NCBI GenBank assembly: GCA_947455205.1
Contig: CANGNF010000004.1
Span: forward strand, 62,001-126,000
Reading direction: 5' to 3'
From: Acetobacteraceae bacterium
GTDB lineage: Bacteria > Pseudomonadota > Alphaproteobacteria > Acetobacterales > Acetobacteraceae
Length of the DNA: 64,000 nucleotides
In this document: piece after piece, positions 24,175 to 31,530 of the stretch
Numbering within the stretch: the first letter of the stretch is position 1
Layout of the letters: each line of letters begins with the position of its first letter
Translations under genes and position numbers: made by a program
The notes under the pieces: generated by a model
The model's database searches: none
What the model was told of the DNA's origin: nothing
Seen by the model: the letters and a program-made list of their open reading frames with translations, nothing else

Positions 24175-25671
24175 TCAGGCCGCGGCCCTGCGTGCCTGCA
24201 GCCGGTTGAACACCCACACCCCCGCCGGCCACAGCAGCGCGCCGAGGGTCAGGGAGGCCAGCACGGCCGAGACCGGGCGCTCGACGAAGGGCAGCGGGCT
24301 GCCGTCGCTCTTGATCAGCGAGGTGATGAAGTTCTGCTCCACCATGCTGCCCATGACGATGCCGAGCACCAGCGCCGCCACCGGGTAGCCGTTGCGCTCC
24401 ATCACGTAGCCGACGCAGCCGAAGAACCCCACCGCCAGCACGCTGAACAGGTTGGCGCCGGTGGCGAAGGCGCCGACGGCGCAGAGCAGGATGATGACAG
24501 GCATGACGCTGGACCGCGGCGCCCGCAGGATCTTGCTGGCCATGCGGATCATCAGGATGCCCAGCGGGATCATGATGATGTTGGCCAGCACGAAGATGAT
24601 GTAGAGCGCGTACATGCTGCTGGCACGCTCGGTGAACAGCGTCGGGCCGGGGTTCAGCCCCTTCATGTACAGCACGCCGATGGCGATGGCGGTGATGGTG
24701 TCCCCAGGGATGCCGAACAGCAGCGCCGGCACCCAGCCGCTAGCCAGCGAGGCATTGTTGGAGGCACCCGCCTCCACCAGGCCTTCCACATGGCCGGTGC
24801 CGAACTTCTCCGGCTCCTTCGACCACTTCTTGCTCATGGCGTAGCTGACCCAGGCGGCCATGTCGGCGCCGGCACCGGGCAGCACGCCGATGATGATGCC
24901 GATGATGTTGCCGCGCCACATCGGCCATTGGTACTTCTTGGTCAGCCCCCACTGGCCCTTCAGGATGCTGCCGAACTTGCGGTCCGGCAGCTTGGGCGGC
25001 TCCGGCGTCACCATGGCGCGCATGACTTCGGAGACCGCGAAGACGCCGACCAGCGCGGGAATCGGCTCGATGCCGCCCAGCAGGTCGGTCATGCCGAAGG
25101 TGAAGCGCGGCGTGCCCGCCGGATTCTCCATGCCTATGCAGGCAAACAGCAGCCCCAGCAGCATGCTGGCGATGGCCTTGATGGGTGAGGAACGCGCCAC
25201 CAGCGTGGCGCACATCAGCCCGAGGAAGGCGAGCCAGAAGTATTCATAGGTGGAGAAGGACAGCGCCATCTCGGCCAGCAGTGGCGCCATCACCACCAGG
25301 GAGATAGTGCCGACGATGCCGCCGATGGCGGAGAACCAGAGGCCGGCGCCCAGCGCCAGCTCGGCCTGGCCCTTGCGCGTCATCGCGTAGGCTTCATCCG
25401 TATAGGCCGCACTTGCGGGCGTGCCGGGAATGCGCAGCAGGCAGCCGGGGATGTCGCCCGAGAAGATCGCCATGGCCGAGGCCGTGATGATGGTGGCGAT
25501 GGCGGCGATGGGGCTGAGGTAGAAGGTGACGGGCACCAGCAGCGCGGTCGCCATGGTGGCGGAAAGCCCGGGCAGGCTGCCGACCACCAGGCCGTAGACG
25601 GCGCTGGCGACGATGGCGATCAGCACATCCGGCGCCGCCACCAGGCGGAAGGCTTCGAGCATGTCGTGCAT
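24175..25671 (-). CDS. tctA: Tripartite tricarboxylate transporter large membrane subunit TctA
   Basis: Inner-membrane transport protein of 498 aa with about twelve hydrophobic segments. Characteristic stretches are 'VVGSLPGLSATMATALLVPV' near the N-terminus, 'GDIPGCLLRIPGTPASAAY' (the conserved PGTPAS-type loop), and a second copy of the topology around 'GIIIGVLPGAGADMAAWVSY' and 'GIPGDTITAIAIG'. The start is set at 25671 (MHDMLEAF), eight bases after the tctB stop; ATG 25662 is an alternative. The family imports carboxylates using an ion gradient. Order here is tctB-tctA-tctC. Confidence 0.95.
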   Translation of the reverse strand: MHDMLEAFRLVAAPDVLIAIVASAVYGLVVGSLPGLSATMATALLVPVTFYLSPIAAIATIITASAMAIFSGDIPGCLLRIPGTPASAAYTDEAYAMTRKGQAELALGAGLWFSAIGGIVGTISLVVMAPLLAEMALSFSTYEYFWLAFLGLMCATLVARSSPIKAIASMLLGLLFACIGMENPAGTPRFTFGMTDLLGGIEPIPALVGVFAVSEVMRAMVTPEPPKLPDRKFGSILKGQWGLTKKYQWPMWRGNIIGIIIGVLPGAGADMAAWVSYAMSKKWSKEPEKFGTGHVEGLVEAGASNNASLASGWVPALLFGIPGDTITAIAIGVLYMKGLNPGPTLFTERASSMYALYIIFVLANIIMIPLGILMIRMASKILRAPRSSVMPVIILLCAVGAFATGANLFSVLAVGFFGCVGYVMERNGYPVAALVLGIVMGSMVEQNFITSLIKSDGSPLPFVERPVSAVLASLTLGALLWPAGVWVFNRLQARRAAA

Positions 25672-25679
25672 GTCAGGGG

Positions 25680-26144
25680 CTACCAGAAGGCCGGCAGGAT
25701 GCCATCCGCCAGCGGCACCCGCAGCAGCTTGGCGAAGACGGCATGGACGAAGATGGGCGCACCGATGGCCAGCGGCACCGCCAGCTTCGGCTTCGCACCG
25801 AGCGCGAAGGCCGCTGTTGCCACGATGACCGCGGCGGTCAGCATGAAGCCGAGCCGCTCCACCGCCAGCACGTAGAACAGCAGCAGCCCCGGCGGCACCA
25901 GCGCGCGCAGTCCATAGGCGGTGGAATGGCGCTCGCCCTCCTCCGCGTCGGGCACCTCGAAGCTGTGGCCGATGCCGAAGGCGATCATGACGCCGCACAT
26001 GATGAGGCCGCCGCCGATCAGCATGGGGAAGGCAGCGGGGCCGACATCCTGCCCCGGCACGGCAGGCAGGCGAGAGCCGCCCCAGGCCGCGGCCAGGCCA
26101 AGCCCGGCCAGGAACAGACCGGTGGTCCGGTCGGACAATTGCAT
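25680..26144 (-). CDS. tctB: Tripartite tricarboxylate transporter small membrane subunit TctB
   Basis: Small inner-membrane subunit, 154 aa with four hydrophobic helices, normal for TctB. It begins MQLSDRTTGLFLAGLGLAAA; the N-terminal 'GPAAFPMLIGGGLIMCG' is the typical TctB second-helix start (G-P-x-x-FP). GGGAAAA stands seven bases before the ATG at 26144. First gene of the tct transcript; a near-perfect 25-base palindrome lies 19 bases upstream in the leader. Confidence 0.92.
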   Translation of the reverse strand: MQLSDRTTGLFLAGLGLAAAWGGSRLPAVPGQDVGPAAFPMLIGGGLIMCGVMIAFGIGHSFEVPDAEEGERHSTAYGLRALVPPGLLLFYVLAVERLGFMLTAAVIVATAAFALGAKPKLAVPLAIGAPIFVHAVFAKLLRVPLADGILPAFW

Positions 26145-26162
26145 GGACGTTTTCCCTATATT

Positions 26163-26187
26163 GCCGCGGACCCTACAGGGCCGCGGC
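26163..26187. promoter_or_regulatory. Palindrome in the tctB upstream region, possible operator
   Basis: GCCGCGG (26163-26169) pairs with CCGCGGC (26181-26187) and, inside, CCCT with AGGG. The nearly perfect dyad lies just before tctB, which fits a binding site of a dimeric repressor or activator, or a hairpin in the mRNA leader. Confidence 0.4.
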
Positions 26188-26278
26188 GGCGCTTGGGAAT
26201 AGGGCTTAACCGCCGCCGGCCGTGGCGGCACCTGCCGGCCGCGCATCGTGCAGGCGCTCAGGCCCGGCCGGTAGCGCC

Positions 26279-26307
26279 TTGAAAACAAAGCGCTTGCGGC
26301 TTCGTAT
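26279..26307 (+). promoter_or_regulatory. Candidate promoter of the amidohydrolase gene
   Basis: TTGAAA (26279-26284, five of six -35 matches) and TCGTAT (26302-26307, three of six) with a 17-base spacer, 73 bases before the amidohydrolase ATG. This is one of the few relatively AT-rich stretches in the region. Confidence 0.33.
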
Positions 26308-26379
26308 CCGAAATGGGCATGGTCCCAAAAAACGGCCGCCTGCCGGGCGCAGCCATGCCAAGCGCCGGAGGAACGACCG

Positions 26380-27246
26380 ATGAGCCTTGCCATTCCGCCA
26401 GGGGCGGTGGACTGCCACGTCCATATCGTCGGCCCGCTGTCGCGCTTCCCGCAGGAGCCGACGCGCCACTACACCTGCGCCGAGGCGACGCTGCCGATGC
26501 TGCAGGCCACCGCCGGCGCGGTGCGACGCTTCGTGGTGGTGCAGCCCAGCTTCTACGGCACCGACAACGAGGCGACGCTGCAGGCCTGCGACACGCTGAC
26601 CGGCAACGGCCGCGCCGTGGCGGTGGTGGACCCGGCGCGGGTGGACGACGCCATGGCCAGGCAGTTGCAGGCGCGCGGCGTGGCGGGGCTGCGAATCAAC
26701 CTGAACAGCCGGCTGAAGGGCGACCACCGCCAGGTCCAGGGCGTGCTGGCCCAGCACGCCGCGCTGGCGCAGCGCATGGGCTGGCACCTGCAACTGGTGG
26801 TGCCGTTCAGCGCCCTGCTCGGCGCCGCGCAGCTGATCGAGCCGCTGCAGGTGCCGGTCGTGATCGACCATTTCGGCCTGCCGCTGGGCAAGGCGGCCAA
26901 CAGCGGGGAAGCGCATGCGCTGCGCGACATGGTGGCGATGCCGCATGTGTGGGTGAAGCTTTCGGCGCCCTACCGGCTGGGCCTGGGCGAGCGCAACACC
27001 ACCACCCCGCGCGACTGGGCGGCGCTGCTGCTGGAGGCCGCGCCGGACCGGTGCCTGTGGGGCAGCGACTGGCCGCACGTACCCCCCGTGAGCGAACAGC
27101 GCGGGCCGGACAGCACGCCGCCTAACCGGCCGCTGAGCTACGCCGAGCTGATCGGCGACTTCATCATTGCGGTAGGCAACGCGGATCTGGTGCGTCGCGT
27201 CTTGGTGGAGAACCCCCAGCGGTTGTATGGCTTCTCCCCAGTCTAG
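26380..27246 (+). CDS. Amidohydrolase-family metal-dependent lactonase/hydrolase
   Basis: TIM-barrel hydrolase of 288 aa, similar in layout to 2-pyrone-4,6-dicarboxylate and galactarolactone hydrolases. It shows the N-terminal metal motif 'VDCHVHI' (residues 10-16), 'VVQPSFYGTDNEAT', 'RINLN', 'VVIDHFGLP' and the C-terminal catalytic 'LWGSDWPHV'. GGAGG precedes the ATG. It is divergent from tctB with 235 bases between and is followed by a dehydrogenase, so it may open a lactone of a carboxylate imported by the tct system. The exact substrate is not predictable. Confidence 0.9.
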   Translation: MSLAIPPGAVDCHVHIVGPLSRFPQEPTRHYTCAEATLPMLQATAGAVRRFVVVQPSFYGTDNEATLQACDTLTGNGRAVAVVDPARVDDAMARQLQARGVAGLRINLNSRLKGDHRQVQGVLAQHAALAQRMGWHLQLVVPFSALLGAAQLIEPLQVPVVIDHFGLPLGKAANSGEAHALRDMVAMPHVWVKLSAPYRLGLGERNTTTPRDWAALLLEAAPDRCLWGSDWPHVPPVSEQRGPDSTPPNRPLSYAELIGDFIIAVGNADLVRRVLVENPQRLYGFSPV

Positions 27247-27285
27247 CGTCTGATCGTCGCCGGTGGATCGCCGGCGGCGTGAATC
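27243..27285. repeat. Intergenic palindromic repeat, copy 1
   Basis: A 24-base arm (27243-27266) and a 13-base arm (27273-27285) around a six-base spacer. Both arms recur exactly, in inverted orientation, at 56009-56052. The stop codon of the amidohydrolase (27244-27246) lies inside. CGTCGCCGG/CCGGCGGCG can form a 9-bp stem including one G-T pair. Five bases later comes GCGCCTACAA (27290-27299), also shared with copy 2. Confidence 0.75.
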
Positions 27286-27319
27286 AGCCGCGCCTACAAC
27301 GAACGCGGGAGAGGGGCGC

Positions 27320-28375
27320 ATGCCGAACATCGCAGCCGAGAAGCTGGAGAACATCTGCCGGGGCCTGCTGCTGGGCGCCGGCGTGCCGGCCAGCGAGGCC
27401 GCCACCGTGGCGCGGCACTGCGTCAACGCCAACCTGGTCGGGCATGACAGCCACGGCGCCATCCAGATCCCGCAATACATCGACCGGATCAAGGCCGGGC
27501 ACATCGTGCCGGGCGCACCGTTCGAGATCGTGCGCGAGAGCAGCACCACCACGGTGGTGGATGGCCATTGGGGCTTCGGCTACGTCATCAACGAACAGGC
27601 GATGGCGCTGACCATCAAGAAGGCCGAGGCGCAGAACATCGCCGCCTGCACCGTGTTCCGCCAGGGCCATGTCGGCCGCCTGGCCAGCTACCCGCTGATG
27701 GCGGCCAAGGCCGGCATGATCGGCATGGCCTGGGCCGACAGCGGGCGTTCCCCCAAGGCGGTGGCGCCGTTCGGCGGCCGCCAGGCGCGGCTGGGCACCA
27801 ACCCCTGGGCCATCGCGGTGCCGAGTGACCTGGAGGGGCCGATGTTCATCGACATGGCGACCTCCGCCGTGGCCGTGGGCAAGATCAAGCTGGCCCAGGC
27901 GCGCGGCCAGAAGATCCCGAAGGGCTGGGTCGTCACCAAGGATGGCGAGATGACCGACGACCCCAATGGCTACAATGGCGGCGGCGCGCTGCTGCCGCTG
28001 GGCGGCCCGGGCGAGGGCTACAAGGGCTACGGCCTGGCCGCGATCGGCGAGGTGCTGTGCGGCCTGCTGACCGGCCTGGGCTTCGGCGTGGAGCCGACCG
28101 GCCGGCACAATGACGGCACCTTCATGCTGGCGATCAAGGTGGAGGCGTTCCGCCCGCTGATGGCCTTCCGCGGCGAGGTGAAGGACTTCGCCGAATACCT
28201 GAAGGCGACGCCGCCGAGCGAGGGCAGCAGCGGCGTGCTGTACCCCGGTGAGATCGAGTACCGCACCGAGAAGCAGCGGCGCGCCGAGGGCATCGAGATC
28301 GAGGATGCCACCTGGAAGAAGCTTGGCGACATGGCCCAGGGCTACGGCATCGCGGCGGAGCTGGGCTTCGCCTGA
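27320..28375 (+). CDS. Ldh2-family malate/L-lactate-type dehydrogenase
   Basis: NAD(P)-dependent 2-hydroxyacid (or related ketimine) oxidoreductase, 351 aa, normal for the family. The ATG at 27320 follows GGGAGAGGGG. Markers are 'GHDSHGAIQIPQYIDRIKAG' with the catalytic histidine (DSHG, residues about 44-47), 'GHVGRLASYPLMAA', 'MAWADSGRSPKAVAPFGG' and 'LGTNPWAIAVPS' for nucleotide binding, and 'GYKGYGLAAIGEVLCGLLTG'. It follows the amidohydrolase in the same direction with a repeat element in the 73-base gap, so it may have its own promoter. Confidence 0.93.
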   Translation: MPNIAAEKLENICRGLLLGAGVPASEAATVARHCVNANLVGHDSHGAIQIPQYIDRIKAGHIVPGAPFEIVRESSTTTVVDGHWGFGYVINEQAMALTIKKAEAQNIAACTVFRQGHVGRLASYPLMAAKAGMIGMAWADSGRSPKAVAPFGGRQARLGTNPWAIAVPSDLEGPMFIDMATSAVAVGKIKLAQARGQKIPKGWVVTKDGEMTDDPNGYNGGGALLPLGGPGEGYKGYGLAAIGEVLCGLLTGLGFGVEPTGRHNDGTFMLAIKVEAFRPLMAFRGEVKDFAEYLKATPPSEGSSGVLYPGEIEYRTEKQRRAEGIEIEDATWKKLGDMAQGYGIAAELGFA

Positions 28376-28382
28376 GATGGCG

Positions 28383-28402
28383 GGGCGGGCTTTCGCCCGC
28401 CC
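28383..28402. terminator. Bidirectional hairpin between convergent genes
   Basis: GGGCGGGC (28383-28390) and GCCCGCCC (28395-28402) form a perfect 8-bp stem with a TTTC loop, in the 36-base space between the converging stop codons of the dehydrogenase and the enolase-superfamily gene. It has no T-tail of note. Confidence 0.6.
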
Positions 28403-28411
28403 GAGCCCGCC

Positions 28412-29512
28412 TCACTTCAGGACGAAGTCCTTCAGCACCTCCGGCCGGAAGCTGAGCCCATGGCCGGGCGCTTCCGGCGCGGTGATGATGCCGCCGGCGA
28501 TCTTCGGCAGCCCCAGCATCACGTCGTCCAGCAGGCCCATCTGCTCGGCCCAGATGCCGTTGGGGATGCTGGCCAGCAGGTGGACGTTGAGTTCCGGGAA
28601 CAGGTGGGGCGCGATGGTCATGCCCCAGGTATCCGCCACCGCCGCCAGCTTGCGCAGCTCGGTGAAGCCGCCGCGCATCGGGTCCGGCTGCAATATGGGC
28701 AGGCAGGGGTTTTCCAGCACCGGCTTCAGGTCGGCGCGGCCGAAATGGGTCTCGCCGCCGACCGTGCGCGTGGTCAGCGCCGCGGCCACGCGGGCGTAGC
28801 CGGCGAAGTCGTCGGCGATCACCGGCTCCTCGATCCAGTAGGGGTCGTAGTCCTGGAAGGCTGTCCCGGCGATGATCGCCTGGTCGGCGCTCCAGCCCAT
28901 GTTGATGTCGATCATGATCTCGACATCCGGGCCGACCGCGTCGCGCACCATCCGCAGGTTCCGCACATCCTGCCGCCAGTCGCCGATATGGGCGGCCTGC
29001 ATCTTGATGGCCTTGTAGCCCTGTTCGACATAGTACTTCGCCTTCGCGGCCATGCCCTCGCCCAGCGCGCCGCGGAAGCAGCCGCTGCCGTAGATGGGGA
29101 TTTCCGTGCGGTAGCTGCCCCACAGCCGGTGCAGCGGCAGCCCGGCCTTCTTGCCCACCGCGTCCCACAGCGCGATGTCCAGCGCGCTCTGCGCCATCAT
29201 CGTCACGCCGCCGCGGCCGCCGGTCAGCGTGGTGCGCCAGATGTCGCGCCAGATCGCCTCCACCTCGGTGGCGTCGCGGCCGATGACGCGCGGCTCGATC
29301 ACTTCCTTGATGCAGGCGCCGATGGTGCGCAGCAGCGGCAGGTTCAGCAGGTGCAGGTAGCCCATGCCGGTGATGCCGCCGTCGCAGACGACCTCGACGA
29401 TGACCAGGTCGCGCATCTTGCCCAGCGCGTGGCCCTTCATCCAGGGATCGTCCGCCCAGGGGGCCTGCACCAGCGTGGTGCGCAGTTCGCGAATGGTCAT
29501 CGGGCCGGGCAT
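28412..29512 (-). CDS. Mandelate racemase/muconate lactonizing enzyme family protein
   Basis: Enolase-superfamily enzyme of 366 aa. The start at 29512 (MPGPMTIREL) has GGAGAGGAG upstream. The capping domain is followed by the barrel with the KxK motif in 'GYKAIKMQAAHIGD', metal ligands in 'IMIDINMGW' and 'YWIEEPV', 'VGGETHFG', and a C-terminal histidine in 'TIAPHLFPELNVHL'. KxK plus this histidine fits the mandelate-racemase subgroup, many of which dehydrate sugar acids such as fuconate, galactonate or tartrate. Its place beside a carboxylate transporter, lactonase-like and 2-hydroxyacid dehydrogenase genes supports a sugar-acid pathway. Confidence 0.93.
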   Translation of the reverse strand: MPGPMTIRELRTTLVQAPWADDPWMKGHALGKMRDLVIVEVVCDGGITGMGYLHLLNLPLLRTIGACIKEVIEPRVIGRDATEVEAIWRDIWRTTLTGGRGGVTMMAQSALDIALWDAVGKKAGLPLHRLWGSYRTEIPIYGSGCFRGALGEGMAAKAKYYVEQGYKAIKMQAAHIGDWRQDVRNLRMVRDAVGPDVEIMIDINMGWSADQAIIAGTAFQDYDPYWIEEPVIADDFAGYARVAAALTTRTVGGETHFGRADLKPVLENPCLPILQPDPMRGGFTELRKLAAVADTWGMTIAPHLFPELNVHLLASIPNGIWAEQMGLLDDVMLGLPKIAGGIITAPEAPGHGLSFRPEVLKDFVLK

Positions 29513-29532
29513 GGCGCGTCTCCTCTCCTGGT

Positions 29533-29562
29533 TGCGCGCATCCTGCGCCGGGTCCGCGCGCA
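29533..29562 (-). terminator. Hairpin between the lipoprotein and enolase-superfamily genes
   Basis: TGCGCGC (29533-29539) pairs with GCGCGCA (29556-29562) across a 16-base loop. It lies after the lipoprotein stop and just before the ribosome site of the next gene. The evidence is weak: GC-rich repeats of this size can arise by chance. Confidence 0.3.
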
Positions 29563-29582
29563 GCACCAGTCAGGGCCCGGCC

Positions 29583-30386
29583 TCAGGGCAAGGCGGGCAG
29601 CAGGCGCGGCCAGTCCCGCGCCCAGCAGCAGGTGTGGCCGAAGCCCGGCACATCCGTGAAGCGCGCCGGCGCGCCGGCCGGCAGCCTTAGCGCGAAGCCA
29701 CGCAGCGCGGTGGCGCCGGTCACGCGGTCCTCGGCGCCGGAAAAATGCCATTGCGGCAGCCGGCCCAGCGCCGGCGCGGCTTCCCGCGCCGGGTCCAGCG
29801 CCCCGGTCATGGGCGGCAGGCGGTGCCCGGCCAGCCAGCCCGCCATATCCAGGTTGGCCGCCACCGTCACCAGCGCCGCCACGTCCTCCCGCCGCGCCGC
29901 CAGCAACGCCGCCAGCGCGCCGCCGCCGGAATAGCCCACCAGCACCAGCCGCCGGGCGCCGAGCCGCGCCTTCAGCTGCGTCACCCCCGCTTCCATCGCC
30001 GCCAGCGCCGTGGGCGAGAAGCGCTGCGCCGTCCACACCGCCGGCGCGCAGTTGCGGCCGGGCATCACGTACTGGCAGGGCCGCCCGAGCCAGCCCACCG
30101 CCACCCCGGCGGGATGCGCCAGCGCCAGGCGCAGCGCCAGCGGGTCGGTCGGCGTCGGGTCGGGCGAGACCTCGGCCGGGCCGAGATAGGCCAGGCCATC
30201 GCCTTCCAGGTAGATCACCGCGGTCTCGCCGGTGCCGGCACGCCGCGCGCTGGCCAGGTCGAAGCCCGGCGTGGCCAATACCTCCCAGCGCCAGCCGGCC
30301 TGGGTGGCCAGGTCCGGCCCCAGGCTGGCGCGCCCGGCGCAGCCCGCCAACAGCAGCAGCGCCAGCAGCAGCGCGCTACGCAGCAT
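29583..30386 (-). CDS. Predicted lipoprotein with alpha/beta-hydrolase fold
   Basis: A 267-aa protein with a lipoprotein signal MLRSALLLALLLLAGC, the lipobox LAGC putting the acylated cysteine at residue 16. The nucleophile elbow GYSGGG places the serine at 153. A C-terminal 'VPGFGHTCCWARDW' offers the catalytic histidine and 'FSGAEDRVTG' the acid. The N-terminal 'VIYLEGDGLAY' is a typical oxyanion strand. It would act at the membrane or periplasm on an ester or amide; substrate unknown. Its start overlaps the stop of the TPR gene by 11 bases, so it is the third gene of that operon. Confidence 0.85.
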   Translation of the reverse strand: MLRSALLLALLLLAGCAGRASLGPDLATQAGWRWEVLATPGFDLASARRAGTGETAVIYLEGDGLAYLGPAEVSPDPTPTDPLALRLALAHPAGVAVGWLGRPCQYVMPGRNCAPAVWTAQRFSPTALAAMEAGVTQLKARLGARRLVLVGYSGGGALAALLAARREDVAALVTVAANLDMAGWLAGHRLPPMTGALDPAREAAPALGRLPQWHFSGAEDRVTGATALRGFALRLPAGAPARFTDVPGFGHTCCWARDWPRLLPALP

Positions 30387-31530
30387 CGCGCAGCGTCGCC
30401 AGCGCCTGGGCCATGGCCTGCACCACGCTGGGCCAGTCGCCCGGGCGCGGCTGGCGGAACAGCCGGTGGCGCGGATACCAGGGCGTGTCGTCCCGCCCCA
30501 GCAGCCAGCGCCAGTCCGGCAGATGCGGCAGCATCACCCAGGCCGCGCCGCCCGCCGCGCCGAACAGATGCACCGGCGAGGAATCCACCGAGATCAGCAG
30601 GTCGGCCACCTGGGCGATGGCGGCGGTGTCGTCGAAATCCGCGATCTCGTCGCTGGTCGGCGTCATCGCCATGCCCAGCGGTGGCGCCTTGGCCTGCTCG
30701 GCGGCCGGGCCCTTCTGCACGGTGATGAAGGAGACCCCGGGCATGCCCAGCGGCGCCAGGTCGGCCAGCGTCATGGAGCGGTTGGCGTCATTGTGGTGGG
30801 TCGGCCGCCCGGCCCAGCACAGCGCCACGATCGGGCGCGGCAGCGGCGCCAGGCGTTCGCGCCACTTCGCCACCCGCGCCGGGTCCGGCAGCAGGTAGGG
30901 CATCGGCCCCGGCAGGTCCTCCAACCGCAGGCCAAGCGCCTGGGGCAGGCTCATCATCTCGCAATGCAGGTCGAAGGGCGGCGGCAGGGTGCCACGCGGC
31001 AGCAACTCGTCCACGCCCAACCCGCTGCGCCGGGCGATGTCCAGCGTCTCGTGGTTCACCTCCAGCACCAGCCGGGCGCCGCTGCGGCGCTTGGCCTCCG
31101 GCAGCAGCCGCAGGAACTGGAAGGTGTCGCCATAGCCCTGCTCGTCATGCACCAGCAGGGTGCGGCCGGGTGCGGCCTCGCCTTCCCAGCGCGGGCGCTG
31201 CACCCGGCGCTCCATCGCCTTGGTGTGGTCCAGGCTGTAGCGCCAGCGATACTCCCGCCAGCCGCGACGGAAATCCCCGGTCAGCAGCAGCGTTTCCGCC
31301 AGGTCGAAGCGCATCGGCAGGTCGCCGGGGAAGTGGCGCACCAGCATGTCCTGGATCGCCTTGGCGTCCTCCATGCGGTGCAGGTTCTTCAGCAGCACCG
31401 CCAGCAGCCGCCACAGCGGCGCCGGGCCGTTGCCGCCAGCCAGCACCTGCTGCAGCACCACCGCCGCCTGCTCCACATGCCCGGCGGCGGCCAGAGTGCG
31501 GGCCTGCTGCTCGGCCTCCGCCAGGTTCAC
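30376..31530 (-). CDS. TPR protein with glycosyltransferase-9-like domain
   Basis: A 384-aa protein. The GTG at 31530 is chosen because it overlaps the upstream stop as GTGA; the frame stays open farther up but runs antiparallel to no signal. The N-terminal 100 residues hold TPR helices ('EAEQQARTLAAAGHVEQAAVVLQ', 'LWRLLAVLLKNLHRMEDAKAI'), then 'FRRGWREYRWRY', which is common in TPR/GT proteins. The remainder ('LLVHDEQGYGDTFQFLRLLP', 'VALCWAGRPTHHNDANRSM', 'DLLISVDSSPVHLFGAAGG') matches heptosyltransferase-like ADP-sugar-binding domains. Probably glycosylates a surface or cytoplasmic target together with the coupled sulfotransferase-like gene. Confidence 0.82.
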   Translation of the reverse strand: MNLAEAEQQARTLAAAGHVEQAAVVLQQVLAGGNGPAPLWRLLAVLLKNLHRMEDAKAIQDMLVRHFPGDLPMRFDLAETLLLTGDFRRGWREYRWRYSLDHTKAMERRVQRPRWEGEAAPGRTLLVHDEQGYGDTFQFLRLLPEAKRRSGARLVLEVNHETLDIARRSGLGVDELLPRGTLPPPFDLHCEMMSLPQALGLRLEDLPGPMPYLLPDPARVAKWRERLAPLPRPIVALCWAGRPTHHNDANRSMTLADLAPLGMPGVSFITVQKGPAAEQAKAPPLGMAMTPTSDEIADFDDTAAIAQVADLLISVDSSPVHLFGAAGGAAWVMLPHLPDWRWLLGRDDTPWYPRHRLFRQPRPGDWPSVVQAMAQALATLRDAA

